Shown here piece after piece: positions 1 through 12,700 of a stretch of 64,000 nt of DNA. The notes below the pieces were generated by a model. That model was not told the DNA's origin and did not search any database. It saw nothing but the letters and a program-made list of their open reading frames with translations. How positions within the stretch are numbered: the first letter of the stretch is position 1; every line of letters begins with the position of its first letter. The translations under genes were made by a program, and so were the position numbers. This DNA comes from Ridgeia piscesae (taxonomy: Eukaryota; Annelida; Polychaeta; Sabellida; Siboglinidae): contig JAODUO010000429.1 of assembly GCA_025642075.2 (NCBI GenBank), forward strand, positions 106,001-170,000, given 5' to 3'.

Positions 1-298
1 CGACATCAAGTCCATCCAGTGAAACACTGCGTAGGTTAAATGAAAGAACGTATTCACTCTCAGAGGGCTAAAAATAAATGGAATAGGTTATATTTCATGT
101 CAATTTCGAATGTGTTCAGGTGTTTTGAGTCACATAGTGCCTATATAATATTATAATAAAATGAGATAAAATAATATAATATTCTTAACTTGATAAACTA
201 TCCTTTAAAAATAATTATTTTGAATAAATAAATAAATATCTCTAAAATGTCCTTTAAAAAGAAAAATAACCTATTAAAAATAATTATGTTAAGTTTAA

Positions 299-299
<1 letters not shown>

Positions 300-373
<74 letters not shown>
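300..373. repeat. (AT)n microsatellite
   Basis: An almost pure alternating AT tract of about 70 bp within an already AT-rich stretch. Confidence 0.95.
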
Positions 374-2006
374 AGGTCCTTTAAAATGATAAATTATTTA
401 TTAACAAGTATTATGTTAAGCTAATAAATAAATAGTATCAATCTAAAATATCCTTTAAAATGGTAACTATTTAAAAAAGTAAATATTTTAAAAATAGAAC
501 TGACATATACCTCAAAAGGGTGGAATGCATAGAGAAAAGAGTACACTGTTGTGCATGTTTCCTTGTCCATCTACAATCTAGAGTTAAATCTCTGGCTGGC
601 AATCTTACTCAATCTTGCTAAATCTTAAATTGTTGTATGTACACATCAATTTTTAGACAGAAATTATTTAACATTCCAATCTCCACACACATGTCAACAC
701 TTAACTGTAACATTTACCCTGGTAAGTTATTTTAAAAAATCACTGAACAACCCTATGACAGTTATATTAACATCTCAAAAATACTGACAAGTTGTTGTAG
801 AAGTGGGTAAGTTGAAAACAATAAACATCACATGGCTGTGTTTACAAACATCAAATTGTAATGCATATAATGACCAACTAGTACATATCAGGTACAGACT
901 ACCACAAACACTCATAATTAACATATTTCTGTAATTGTAAACTTGGTTAAGTACATGTAACATACACACACGTGTATTGTTAAAATAAATCATGGTCACC
1001 TTGTCACATAGATACAGCAGAACAGCACCATGTCAGTGTGAGCGAGAAATATGGTATTTCATATGTGATTTGACCAAAACTGGCTGTTTATTTCACACAT
1101 ACACATGATCACAGTACAATTCTGCCATATCATGTATCAAACGCAGATTGTGAAAATCATGTTGGCATGATAGCATTATAATTTATTAACACACATCTAT
1201 AACAGTGTGTATCTGAATATAGGGATATTTAGGTTTAATTAAATTGTACCGTAACATCAATTAATAAATCTTTTGAATAGGCATATCCAAATCACTACAC
1301 CAACATAATATGTACAGCATAAGATAAAAAACGTCAGATGAAAAAAAAACAGTTTGTAGAGATGTTATTATATCGTTTTCGCAACTTGGTTTCATATCCA
1401 CAGCAATGAAGGTAATATTTTATATGAATTGAAAACCCTACATTATTATAATGCGTATAATTCAGTTTAATTATAAGATGTTTATGTTTCAGAGGAATCA
1501 GCGAGGACAAAGATGCAGTATTTTGTTGAGTGCACTACTAACACTGACACTTTACTTAACATTCTAAATATAAATTGTGTTGTACACATGAGTGATGGTA
1601 TTCAACTGCCAATTCCCTGTCCATCGCACACCCTGTCCCCAGTAAAACATCCCCATAAAATTGTCATAATGAAATCCAGACAGTTTAATACAAAAGTGTT
1701 TGTTTTTTCATTATTAAACTCTGGGGAAAGGTGTGTACGTGGACAAGTAACTCATGTTTTAGACAGAGAAATAAGATAAGTTCACAGGCATGGCCGATGT
1801 TACAATCAGTTTAAGCAATCACCTGAAAGTGTGTTCCAGTGTAATAACAACTTTAATATTTTTGTTCCAATGAAATTTTGATGATAATGCATGTTACAGC
1901 AACTTCTGTCAAGAGTCTGGCAGTGCTGTAAGAACCACAAGCACTATAGTGCTTCATGGGGCCAGCACTACAAGCACTAAGGAGCTGTGTGGTTCTACAG
2001 CCACAT

Positions 2007-2038
2007 GCACCATGAAGCACCGTGGTGCTTCATGGTGC
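2007..2038. repeat. near-perfect 15-bp-arm hairpin palindrome
   Basis: The left arm GCACCATGAAGCACC is followed by two bases (GT) and then its exact reverse complement. Shorter pieces of the same words (GTGCTTCATGG, CACAAGCACTA) recur nearby between 1930 and 2060, so the hairpin looks like part of a small cluster of CACTA/GTGCTT words. No function is assigned. Confidence 0.85.
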
Positions 2039-2738
2039 CACAGCCACAAGCACTACCAGAACCTCAACAGAAGTTGCTGTAAAGCCACAACTGTGAACTT
2101 TGGAAATTATTTCTCTAGCTTCTGTCTTCCATTTCTCTTGAATCACGTTTCAATGATGCATACCTTAACCTTAAAATAAAGAAAGCAAATCAACGATGAA
2201 TGCAATCCTTTTTCTCCCTCTATACTAATTGGTTCTAGATAGATTGATGAAGAACATACAAGAAAACTGGACATATTTTATAGCTACATCATTTTTTTCA
2301 CTAGTTTTCTTTATTTGAGTACTTTGCCTTCCGGTTTCTTGGATGTCATATTTAACGATGCTACCTTCTTGAAGAAACTTACAATTTTCCCTTCAGATAT
2401 GTTGGCCAAACATCTCACAAAAGACATCCGTAGCAATGCCTGTGTGCCAATGAAGGCCAAAACATTCGACCAAAACATCCAAATAGATTAAGTTTCTCAA
2501 GAAAAAACCTATGCAAAATATGTTTACCAGCTGCCTTTAATCTTGATTTGATTTTGTGACATAGTTTGATTTTACGACATAGTTAAACATAGCCGATTCA
2601 AGACACTCATCAGAAACGACACAAATAATACGACAAATCTATTTGTTTCAGCGCTACCTATGCAGTTAATTTGCACTAAAAGCTGCTGCTTTTTAATCTA
2701 TGCCAACAAGACAACATAATTTTCACAATCGACGTCAC

Positions 2739-2855
2739 CTCTGGCATTCGAAACTCTGGTTTCTCCGTCCACTCCAGAGAGGGCCAGTCTGGTATGATCT
2801 CGGCCAGCGACGCCCGACGCTGTCTCGGGTGCGAGTCACGCCGGCCCCGAAATAT
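2739..2855 (-). CDS. twitchin exon 20: linker with RRDS and RRAS sites and IPDWP motif
   Basis: Thirty-nine codons, phase 0 at both ends, between a GATGCAG acceptor and a GAG|GTGACG donor. The peptide begins IFRGRRDSHP, continues RQRRASLAEIIPDWPSLEW and ends EFRMPE. It has two R-R-x-S sites (RRDS, RRAS). A basic R-R-x-S core followed by a hydrophobic stretch and I-P-D-W-P is a linker signature I associate with twitchin/projectin proteins. In molluscan twitchin such linkers are PKA substrates; applying that here is inference. The acceptor has a weak pyrimidine tract and the donor departs from GTRAGT. The exon call therefore rests mainly on the peptide and on phase agreement with the exon at 5264-5364. 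GC content is well above that of the flanks. Confidence 0.78.
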
Positions 2856-3229
2856 CTGCATCTCCGTGTTATGTACGATAACGACGGGGGTGCGCGCAAA
2901 CTCGTCGTCAGCGCTCTCTTCCGACTAGTCGCCACGGACAACAAGAGATGTTACCATAGCAACAAATACCAAACAGAAACAGTGCTCTATTCGTTTGAGC
3001 AACGTGACCTCTGCACAGAGACGTGATGTATATGATTAAACAAATTGCATGAAACTTGCCATCACTGTTAATGTTTGAATGATATTTAGGTTTTTATAAT
3101 AATATAGGTGCTCTTAATAAATTGTACATAATGTTATATTTTTTTTTCTGAATGATATTTATTGCTATGGCTGTGATACATCACAGTACTAATATATCTG
3201 ACTCTATGGCAGGTTGCATTATATATATA

Positions 3230-3293
<64 letters not shown>

Positions 3294-5263
3294 AAACACA
3301 CCTACCTGTGCCATAGCACTCAAAATACTGTATAAACAATATAAACAAGATCAAAGGCTTATGGAGCACTCTTACTACTAACTTCTATCACAAGTTTCAT
3401 CATAAACAGTAAGCGCAATAGCATAATGATTAATGGTGATATGAACCTACTAAATGTCTACTGCCATCTGAAACGCAATAGCTTTCAATGAAACCAACTC
3501 TGCTGCAATCAGTTCGGCTGAAAAGCAGACACTAAAATGTAACACAGTCGATAACACAATCGACATGATCCAGACGATCTGCGGAATGATCTGTTGAAGA
3601 ATAGGAAAGACGCAAAGCCATCGCAGAGTCTCTGTTAGTTTCACGTCATGATGCTCATTCGATATTCATTCCATTCCACATTAGGCAGACCCAATGTAAA
3701 GTCGTCTCAAAATACGAACAACTTTCAAAATTATGTACCAATCCATTTTGGTCAGACAAATCACACCGTGACTTAAGTGTGTACTTGTACCTTGCATGAG
3801 TTATGACTACACTCTTTCAGAAATTAGTCATACAAATGTGAAAAATCAATGTGAAAATTGTAAACATGTGACCTAAGCAATTGTATTCATATTCATCAAG
3901 TCATATGCCTGTTAAGGTGGTTCAGGGGGTTGTTTATGCATCATTTAACGTCTTCGTGACACCTGTTCTAATATATGTGTGTAAGTAATTAAAATGTGTT
4001 TCAAGCCACAATGAAATTCCTGCCATGGGAATCTGTTTGCCTGGAAGGTTAGTCATTTAGTTCTGTACTGTTTAATCCATAGTGAATGGAATACATTTGC
4101 ACTGAATACGTTATTACAAATGCAGATGATAGGGCCTCTGTGGTGGGTTAGTGTCAATGTTGGAAATGGCCATCAGATCTATTGTAGTATTAGTTAGAAT
4201 TTGTTCATGTTACAAACATTCTGCCTAAATATCATCAGTGACATCGACATACTTATTGCATAATGTCTCCTGTTCTTCTTTGTACAATAACAACTTTTTT
4301 CATATTTAGAACATACTTTTTAGCATAAAATGTTCCCAAATGATTCTAAAATTCAAAGTTATCTCCATCGTCATTCACCTCAGCTAAAATAGCCTCCTGG
4401 ACCACCTTACAGGCATAGATATTTATTTGTGAATAAAAAAGAAGTAATTACACAGATCAGTACCTATTTACCTAAACATTGGCTGTTCTCCACTAAAAAG
4501 TTCACATTACAGAAATGTGGTTGTAAAAGTTTCACTGCTAAAACATCACATCTGCTGATTACACAATACATTTATCAAAAAAATTATCGATACTGTTATA
4601 TTTTTAAATAGACAATGATTAGATTGACTGTTCTTACTTGTACACTATAAACTACTCTATATAACAAGAACGGCGATATAATTCACAATTACGACAGGTG
4701 TGATATTTACGATGGCCAGTATGCCAACACTGACACAAACTGGATTGAAACACATTTTGAAAACAAACACAAATAGTTCCAGATGTATTAGTACACATCG
4801 ACAAACTACTCAACATATGAATGATCTTACGGTTGCCCCACATAGTTCACAGTGAACGATTTGTTGCTGCGCACATTATCAGAAATATTTATTTACTTTT
4901 TCCTGATATCTAGCGAATAACTATTACTGTAGAAGTAATTATATCACATTCTCAAAATAATATAATTATAAAATGTCTCAAAAAATGTCATTACGAAAAT
5001 GCAGAACTTCAAAGGAGATTCCACACATTTAGTAGAACAGACTTAAACATAGAAAAATGGGTAATATCAACGACATACCCACACAAATATACACAGAATA
5101 ATTTTTTGTGTTACAATGAGTAAATCAGACAGAATTATTTATCAACAGTATAAGAGTAAACGGACGGAGGTACTATGGTTTGAGGGAAACAAAACACATG
5201 CAAGTGACAGTTAAGTGATGTCATATATGGTCACTCATGGTCAGTGACTGGTCAAGCACATAC
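2856..5263 (-). other. intron 19
   Basis: About 2.4 kb of AT-rich sequence with no coding signal on either strand. It contains one compound microsatellite at 3219-3293; otherwise I see nothing structured. Confidence 0.7.
3219..3293. repeat. compound (TA)n(TG)n microsatellite
   Basis: About 50 bp of alternating TA run directly into about 20 bp of alternating TG. A single GA interruption lies at the left end. Confidence 0.95.
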
Positions 5264-5364
5264 CTCTGGCTGCTCCACCTTCTTCAGACCAAATTTGGTC
5301 ATCTCGAGTTCGGAGGTTCGACGACCTTTGTTGGCCGCCTCGGCCGCCATCTTCTCTTGCTCCA
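5264..5364 (-). CDS. twitchin exon 19: charged linker with RRTS site
   Basis: 101 nt. It enters in phase 1: C from the previous exon plus TG gives Leu. It leaves in phase 0 at a clean GAG|GTATGT donor; the acceptor is CCTGCAG. After that first Leu the peptide is EQEKMAAEAANKGRRTSELE, then MTKFGLKKVEQPE. The first half is Ala/Glu-rich and probably helical. GRRTSE is an R-R-x-S site, the third strict one counting from the N-terminal side of this linker region. The join to the exon at 6672-6730 is by phase and composition only, so it is slightly less certain than the Ig exons. A 44-bp tandem array starts about 35 bp beyond its acceptor. Confidence 0.8.
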
Positions 5365-6671
5365 CTGCAGGTCACATGACATGGATTACACCAAAGGTCA
5401 CATGTGATCATCAAAACAAGATGTGGATTATGCAAAATGTTCCACATGTGATCATCAAAACAAGATGTGGATTAAGCAAAATGTTCCACATGTGATCATC
5501 ACAACAAATGTGGATTATGCAAAATGTTGCACATGTGATCATTACAATAAGATGTGGATTATGCAAAATGTTCCACATATGACCATCAAAACAAATGTGG
5601 ATTATGCAAAATGTTGCACATGTGATCATTAAAATAAGATGTGGATTATGCAAAATGCTCCACATGTGATCTTCAAAACAAGATGTGTATTATGCAAAAT
5701 GTTCCACATGTGGTCATCAAAACAAGATGTGGATTATGCAAAATGCTCCTCCACATGTGATCATCAAAACAAGATGTGGTTAAAGTGAGATATTGCACAT
5801 AATCACAAAAGACAAACATCAGTTATATAGATTTTTCTGATAAAATATCCCATATTACAAAAAAACATGGATGGAATAAATTTCACACAGATAAATGGAA
5901 GCATAGTAACGTGATATTAAAGTATGTATTGCTGGGCTGTGTTTATGAAATTATTTGTGAGATCTACAATCTCTGTAGCTTTTCCTTGCCAAGTCAATGT
6001 TTTGTGAGATTATTAAGAAAACTGTGCAATCATAAAATCTACTGGCACTGTCATCATTTCATTACTAAGTTGATAAAGGTATATTGAAATGTCTCCAGTA
6101 CCACTCACAGTGACCATGAGAAAACTCATGTGTTTTCTGCATACACGTGTGACATATAAATACAAATGGCAAAAATCACTTTGCCAACTACACTCTGTGA
6201 ATCCGCATTATTTCACAGCCAATACAGTCTAGCACTCAACCCAACAGTATCTCTGATCTATTAAATTAATTTATCATAAGATATCTCAAATATTACTACG
6301 AACTACATTACTGTGCAACACAGGAGGAAGGCTAGCAGTGGTCAGACGACAATTCCACTAATGTTGTTAAGAGCTCTTAAACCTAATTTTGCAAGTAAAA
6401 ATTAATTCTGATCCTTAACAATGATCTTGAATACCTGAAAACTGCCAACACCACGATAGGCGAGCGAAATGCCGTCATTGGTGTGTCATGGAAATAGTGT
6501 TCTTTGTAAAATTGCAATGGAGTTTTGCAATATGGAAAAAATCGTTAATTTAACAATGGATTTAGTTTAAAGATGGATTTTCCTTAAGAGCTCTATATCT
6601 TAGTGAAATCGTCTCCTGACCCCTGTAGACCAATGAGAGTGCAGGAGTATGGGAAGACAAGGTGGACTAAC
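5365..6671 (-). other. intron 18
   Basis: About 1.3 kb. The 400 bp next to exon 19 are filled by a 44-bp minisatellite (5398-5784). The rest is AT-rich with no coding signal. Confidence 0.7.
5398..5784. repeat. 44-bp minisatellite, about 8-9 copies
   Basis: The unit reads roughly CACATGTGATCATCAAAACA followed by AGATGTGGATTATGCAAAAT and GTTC. Each unit carries the palindromic core CACATGTG. Copies differ by a few substitutions and 1-2 bp indels. Short open frames over this block on both strands come from the repeat and are not genes. Confidence 0.92.
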
Positions 6672-6730
6672 GTGGAGACAAGTCTCCCCAGTCAGGGTTG
6701 TCTTCTGAGCCTCGCTTCCTCCTCAGATCT
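6672..6730 (-). CDS. twitchin exon 18: linker ending PDWGDLSP
   Basis: 59 nt. It enters in phase 2 (AG plus A gives Arg) and leaves in phase 1 at TCCAC|GTTAGT. The peptide is DLRRKRGSEDNPDWGDLSP. A D-F-R-x-L-L-K segment followed by a charged run and P-D-W-G-x-L is a recurring linker pattern in twitchin-like proteins, and here the two halves fall in adjacent exons. RKRGS is a further basic serine site. Reading past the chosen donor hits TAG within two codons, so a splice here is needed for the gene to continue; otherwise this would be a terminal exon of a short isoform. The GTTAGT donor is non-optimal. Confidence 0.7.
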
Positions 6731-7365
6731 CTGTAACAAACAACATGTAGTAACGTCTTCGCTGTAACACAATGTAACATGGGGTCATTATATAGTATAT
6801 CTTTCATTTAACTACACCGTAAAAGGGCATCGTGGTGCAACATATCTGTAACAGCATATCAGATAAACTAAATGCAAACTGCAATTCCAGCAATGTGTCA
6901 TGACGAACGATATCTACGATTAACTAAACCATGGTATATTTATCTAATATATTACTAAGTCAAATGTGGAAATGTATACATTGGAAATGAATGGTAACAG
7001 TGTACCACTATAGACAGTAGCCCAAATTTAATTATATCAGTGTACATGGTATTTAACAGGATAGCACACCAGTACAATACATTATATCAGTGCATATCTA
7101 ATTCAAACAGTGTACCCTGACAGACTATAAAAAATTATATAGGTTAAATTCAACTATGATACACGTACCTATCAATAACTCTGTGTCTTGATACAAAGTA
7201 TCCATGGCTGTAACTGATCAGTGATGTGTATCATGATACACTTTATAATATCTACATAATATCTACACATATATACCTGAACTGTAAGTGTATAGGGTCT
7301 AGAATACTAGTCAATGGCAACAGCAAAACCTTGGCATAAGAATGAGTTATGAACTGTTTACACAC
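6731..7365 (-). other. intron 17
   Basis: About 0.6 kb, AT-rich. A 12-nt phase-preserving segment near 7170-7190 is flanked by AG and GTACGT, but it is too short and too weak to call. Confidence 0.7.
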
Positions 7366-7411
7366 CTGTGTTTCAAGAGAGATCTGAAATCCAGTGTTGA
7401 ATCCTTCGGAT
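7366..7411 (-). CDS. twitchin exon 17: DFRSLLKHR linker
   Basis: 46 nt, entering in phase 1 (G plus AT gives Asp) and leaving in phase 2. The acceptor is TTATTTCAG and the donor CAG|GTGTGT. The peptide is DPKDSTLDFRSLLKH plus a split Arg. It follows the last strand of Ig E directly (SVFVK). The D-F-R-x-L-L-K motif after an Ig domain is well known in twitchin, titin and myosin-binding-protein-C relatives, and here it marks the exit from Ig E into the phosphosite linker. Confidence 0.85.
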
Positions 7412-7897
7412 CTGAAATAATTTAAAACACCAGTAAAAACAGCAACTATTACCTAATATGAACAATGAAATTTAAATTTTCTGTAAATATACATTTACAT
7501 TCTTCACAGCATACTCTTACATTAACTCATCTAAATCTCACATTAACATGTCTACTGTTAAAATAAGATACATAAAGCATAATTACAATAACCCTAAACT
7601 GGCCTAAAAAACCAGCCCAAATGATTGCTGAAATATTCTACCAACAAACATTAATAGATTACATGCGTAGCCACATACAATAAGTTTAAACTATTTACAC
7701 AACATCTTGTAAAGTACATACAATACAGACAACATATCTCAATTACTATTACCACACCAAAGACGAACATCGGTGAAAGAAAGTGCAGACGTGTGCATCG
7801 CCTCATGTTGTGCTCCGTGTTGAATGCGCATGACGCTGCCAAAGTGCGCACCGCTATTCTGTGCGCGCCGCACTGCACCGCCCAGCGCACCACTCAC
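7412..7897 (-). other. intron 16
   Basis: About 0.5 kb, with no structure beyond AT richness. GC rises sharply in the last 100 bp approaching the exon at 7898. Confidence 0.7.
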
Positions 7898-8137
7898 CTT
7901 TGACGAACACAGAGAAGCCAGTAAAATCCAGCTCCTCTCCGCTCTCGCTCTCTATCGCGATTTTATATTTTGCCTCGTCCGCATATTTCGCCCGTTTCAG
8001 AGCCATCGAGGTTTTGCCAGTTGCCTCGTCATAATTTATAGTGAAGCGCATGTCCGTCTTCAGCTGTTTGCGGCCACGATACCAGTGCAGAATCTTGGCC
8101 GGCTTCAGCAACACCGCCTCGACTAAAAGGTCTTCCC
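7898..8137 (-). CDS. twitchin exon 16: main part of Ig domain E
   Basis: 240 nt, phase 1 to phase 1, with acceptor TATCCAG and donor AAAG|GTGAGT. With the end of the previous exon it reads NQVVLEGEDLLVEAVLLKPA, then KILHWYRGRKQLKTDMRF, and later KRAKYADEAKYKIAIESESG before SGFSVFVK-like final strands (GFSVFVK). The fold-defining Trp is in KILHWY, and the A-x-Y core of strand F is in EAKYKIA. Both usual Ig cysteines are absent, as expected of a reducing, cytosolic I-set module. The Ig is split between this exon and the one at 9284. The GC-rich sequence stands out from its flanks. Confidence 0.9.
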
Positions 8138-9283
8138 CTGGATAGGCAGAGTTAAAGAAACAACGCACTACACTACTGGCCTCTAGCAGCAACGTAGGGA
8201 ACGACCGTGGTTGCGAAGAAATCACATGTCGTGAGCCGTCTACAGTCGGAAAACATGCCCAGGATGCGAGGGAATGTTTTTCCCAAATGCACGCTTTGAA
8301 CATTCCAGTTAGGTTTCTAACAAGATCTACGAAAAAGAAGTGATTTTTGAAAAGAATTTGTAATATCATAATTTGGGGATCTTAAGATAATTATATTATT
8401 ACAATTGATTTGTATAGCGCCTTAATCAATAACATTGCTGTGAGGCACTTGATAAAGCCAAAACCAAATAAGTAGATTTTAATGGCACTAGGGAGTTAAC
8501 CAGGTTGTTTTCATGGGACATATTCCCAGCAATATTTTATTTGCATGGTACATTCCAGACATAGACAGCCCACGGCAGATGACATATACGTCTGTGATAC
8601 ATATGAGTAGGCTTAGGCAACTATGTAACAAACAGATAATAATTAACTACTACAAATTATAGTAACAACACAACTATAAAAAGCCACTGTTAACACAATA
8701 TATACTGGAATGTAAAGAGAAGACTATATTAGTGATAAGTAACAATAAGACAGGAACTATGGCATTATATATCAATCATTGTACTACATCAATTATAAGA
8801 ACAAATCCTGGCAAAAAGCGAGTAAAACACAATTTTAGTTCTGCTCTATAAACATGTAAAATGCATTAATGTAAAGTGCTTGCTTGTAGCTGCATTATGA
8901 AATATAAAGCTCATGTAACAGCTCTGTGTAGCATTTGTAGCAACATGAAAACAGTTTTAACAAATGCACACTATTAAGATGATGTCACATTTACACAGTG
9001 CTACAATCGTTTACAGTGCTTCTGTGACACCAGTTAACAGTGTGCCAATGTAGAAAACAAATATAACAGACATTATCCACCTACAAATGTATCAAAGCTA
9101 GCGCCTAGAGAGCTAGAATATAAACATCATGCAACTGTTAAAACAACAGCTCTACTAATCGAGCAGTACTACGTGAAATATTACAAAGAAACGAAGAAAC
9201 ATGGTTACTGAGGTTTGCTATATTGGACTGCACATGATGACAGGGAGAAATCTTTTTTCAAGATGGCTGCCGACTGAACTGAC
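8138..9283 (-). other. intron 15
   Basis: About 1.1 kb, AT-rich, with no repeat array or coding signal seen. Confidence 0.7.
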
Positions 9284-9356
9284 CTTCAAGGACGACTTGA
9301 TTCTTAGGTTTGCGCTTGAAGAACTTCCCCATCTCCTCCTCCTCCACAAGCAACTC
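9284..9356 (-). CDS. twitchin exon 15: linker and first strand of Ig domain E
   Basis: 73 nt, entering in phase 0 and leaving in phase 1 at GAAG|GTCAGT; the acceptor is CAACCAG. The peptide is ELLVEEEEMGKFFKRKPKNQ followed by VVLEG. K-N-Q-V-V-L-E-G is the A' strand that opens many I-set domains. It continues directly as EDLLVEAV in the exon at 7898-8137. The preceding acidic patch and FFKRKPK are linker. The phase matches the microexon at 10112-10134. Confidence 0.88.
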
Positions 9357-10111
9357 CTGGTTGACACATTTACAATTCAGTATACCTTTATCTTACAAAC
9401 CTCGATTTTTAGTTTGGATGATATAAAAACAATAATTTATCACCCTTGACAATGTGTACTGTATTTAACAAGATTTAACAAGATTGCCACCTAGAGAATC
9501 AACTCTAGATGGCAGGCGGACAAGGAAGCCCTTTGGCTTATCGAGAGTCCAACCTATCTATCTAAATGTACCCCGCCCTTCTTAGGTATATGTAATTTTT
9601 TTTTAAACATATTAACACTACTAGCACCTACACAATCAGCTGATAATCTGTTCCATTAATTTACTGGTCTTTGTGGAAATGAGAATGTTCTAACACATAG
9701 TATGAAAACAATTATTATAACATTTTGATGAAGAAATCCCAAGAAATATGCCTATCACAATTTCATACTAGTCAGAGATTTATTGTGAAGATTTTTCATC
9801 ATGATGGCTTTGTAATTTTGGGGGTAATTAATTGTACACAAATTAACATAGAGGATTATATGTAAATGTGAGATGCGATCAATTAAGTGTATTAATGCTA
9901 GTTTTGTGGATATATGTTTTAAAATGACATTCAGTAGTATACATTAATTACGGTGAGCTACATATATACAACATTTAATAAGCTAATGATTTTCTAGTGA
10001 CATTTATCTAGAGCTTGCTGCTTTGGTTTAAATCCTGACATATCATGTTAAATGAGCAATCATTTGGGGGGCAGTTACTACTAATTAATTAAGTAATATC
10101 TATAAACCCAC
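9357..10111 (-). other. intron 14
   Basis: About 0.75 kb of AT-rich sequence. I see no recognisable repeat or coding element. Confidence 0.7.
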
Positions 10112-10134
10112 CTTTGCTTCCCCAGTTCCGCCTC
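10112..10134 (-). CDS. twitchin exon 14: 23-nt Gly linker microexon
   Basis: Bounded by TTTCTAG and AAAG|GTGGGT. It enters in phase 1 and leaves in phase 0, giving GGGTGEAK when joined to the G left by exon 13. Its length is not a multiple of three, so skipping it would shift the frame into exon 15 and it should be constitutive. The evidence is splice sites plus phase agreement with both neighbours; the short length keeps confidence moderate. Confidence 0.65.
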
Positions 10135-11935
10135 CTAGAAACATACAAAGAAGGTTAATATCACATATCTAGTGCAGATTATACTTCATAAGAAGTATTA
10201 AGATCTATACAATTAGCCATATTTAATAAGAAATTTATAGCATTTTTTATAGCTTGAACAATGATAGTGATGAAGATATATAATTAAGTATAAAATGATT
10301 ACCTAGAAATTAACTTAAAACAAGGAAAAACATTCCATGAGGAATTACTACTTACGGTCAATGAAACATCTAAGATGAATGCTACATCAACATCACACAA
10401 GGGTTTACTAAGACATACCATTGCTAGGGAATATAATGCAACACCACAACAACACAAATAGAAACAGTGCGACTACTACAGTTACAACCTATGACAGTAA
10501 TGGAAAAATTGTGTAAACAGACATAAAAAGTGTGCAAAAAAATAAATCAAACATACACAATGTGTACAGAAAATGTGCACAACACAAATTGTATAAAACA
10601 CACTGAAATTGAGGAACAAGAACAAATGAATCACACGCAAGAGAACGACTGCATTGTAGGAACAGTCTGCAAAAATAACCATGGGTTCGTACAGCAATAT
10701 GGTACATGGGGGGTTGCCCCATGTCCACAAACAGCTGTAGGAATGGAACACAAAGCACGTCATTAATATGTAAGACAAACAAACAACAACAGAACTGGCC
10801 AGAGCAAATGTTTCCAGGCAACTGAATACAAATTGTCGTCATATGCAAATGTTGTATTTTTAATATATCCGGATGGATACAAGTAAACAAATAAAATAAC
10901 ATTAGTGAGACATAAAATATAAATAAGATTTTGTTGCCTGAAAATAACTGAAAAACAACAGTGAACACATGCAAAACCTGGTGTGAAACCAAGATGTAAC
11001 AGTCTACACACCCTTAGGCTAGGGTATGCAAAAAGAACAGATTAGACAAGAAAATATATTGCAATGATCATAAAACTATACAGTTAAAACCATGCTCATG
11101 ATACAAGTCTGCACCAAAAAAAAAAACCCAGAGTACACAGAGTGTGCAGTGAAAGCTCATTAATCCAAACTGTTATACTTCAGAAACCTGGACATATTTT
11201 GTGGGAATGGAAATTCCAAATGATAATGTAAAACTAGTAGGATTAATGAGATTCCACAGTACCCTCACGGGGGTAAATAACTGGAAGAAAATGTAAATCA
11301 TTTGCTGAAGATCATCAACAACCATTGGTCATTTTAAAATGAGGAAAACAGTTTATCTGTTTTTCACTCATGGTTTTTAATTTTGTAAATATAAATAAAT
11401 GTGTTAAATCAAATGGTTAACTTTGTATATTTCAAATGACCAATGACTGTCAATAGTTTCAGCTTAGGCATAGTGGTGAAACAATGTAAACATTGCTGAA
11501 ATAAAACCAAACCAATATACTGCACACGTAACAATAAAACAGTCACCTTGAAACATAGACAGAATGGATGCTGGATTTATCACAATAAAAAAGTTTAAAG
11601 AGGATGTATTCTCGTATTTTAGTTTTGATATATGTTATTGTGTGTGAACTAAAAACTTGATTTATTTAACTTTTATTTCCCAACTTTGAAAAGTATACGA
11701 CATACCTTAACTCTCTGAAGGTATATGTTAGTTTTTTGTTAACTCTGGTTTGTGAGAGATAGTTATTAATTTTATTACTACATTATCAGTTCTCATACTA
11801 ACATTTTGCAAATATAAAATCTGCTCTGCTTTCAGTAAGGTTTACTTATAAACCGCATATCCACCATCAAAAGATAATGTAATAAGACTAAGGCAACAGT
11901 GATGCTGAATTTAAAGAAATGAGTCTGGATACTTT

Positions 11936-12353
11936 GTGCATGTGCGTGTGCGTGTGCTTGTGTGCATAGGTGTGTGTGTGTGTGTGCGTGTGTACGTGTG
12001 TGCGTGTGTGCATGCGTGTGTGCGTGTGGGTGTGTGTGCGGTGTGTGCGTGTGTGCGTGTGTGCGTGGGTGTGTGTGCGTGTGTGTGTGTGTTGTGTGTG
12101 TGGTGTGTGTGCTGTGTGTGTGTGTGTGTGCGTGTGTGGTGTGTGCGTGTGTGTTGTGCGTGTGTGGGTGTGTGTGCGTGTGTGCGCGTGTGCGTGTGTG
12201 CATGTGTGCGTGTGTGCATGGGTGTGTGTGCGTGTGTGCATGGTGTGTGTGCATGGGTGTGTGTGTGTGTGTGCTGTGTGCGTGTGTGTGTGTTTGTGTG
12301 TGTGTGTGTGCGCGTGTGCGCGTGTGCGCGTGTACACATGTGCGTGTGTGTGT
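11936..12353. repeat. (GT)n / GTGTGC-rich microsatellite
   Basis: About 420 bp of alternating GT interrupted by C, giving GTGTGCGTGTG words. It is open in all three plus frames and all three minus frames, producing Cys/Val or His/Thr frames that are not genes. Long alternating purine-pyrimidine DNA of this type can adopt Z-DNA. Confidence 0.97.
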
Positions 12354-12700
12354 TATAAGAACATGGTGTTAGTATGTAGTAGTTGACTAGGCGTCCTGAG
12401 GGTTGATGAGACAGCAGGTGCATGCAAGTGTAGTAGTGTAAGCTCAGCTGTACAGCCATACAACAAACACGCTAAATACAGAAGCTTAACTAGTTGCAGT
12501 CATCATCTCATTGGCAGCCTTTGCCAACCCACTCCATTCTCACTCCGTCTTCGTCTCCGAGTTGTTCTGTGTGTCACGAAATGTGTTCCACTGCTACTTG
12601 TGTGTCAGACACACTTGTGGCTCTGTGTCCTCTGAGGAGCTGAACAAATGTTCTCTCTCATGATCCAGATGTCATGTTTGGATGTGTAGAGTAACACTTC

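Larger units (their letters stand above)
1..2738 (-). other. intron or gene flank 3' of the last visible twitchin exon
   Basis: AT-rich sequence downstream, in gene direction, of the exon ending at 2739. I found no Ig-like or linker-like coding segment on the minus strand here. The open frames of 60-90 codons have no recognisable composition. It holds an (AT)n tract near 300-373 and a hairpin at 2007-2038. The next twitchin exon should lie beyond the left edge of the window. Confidence 0.6.
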
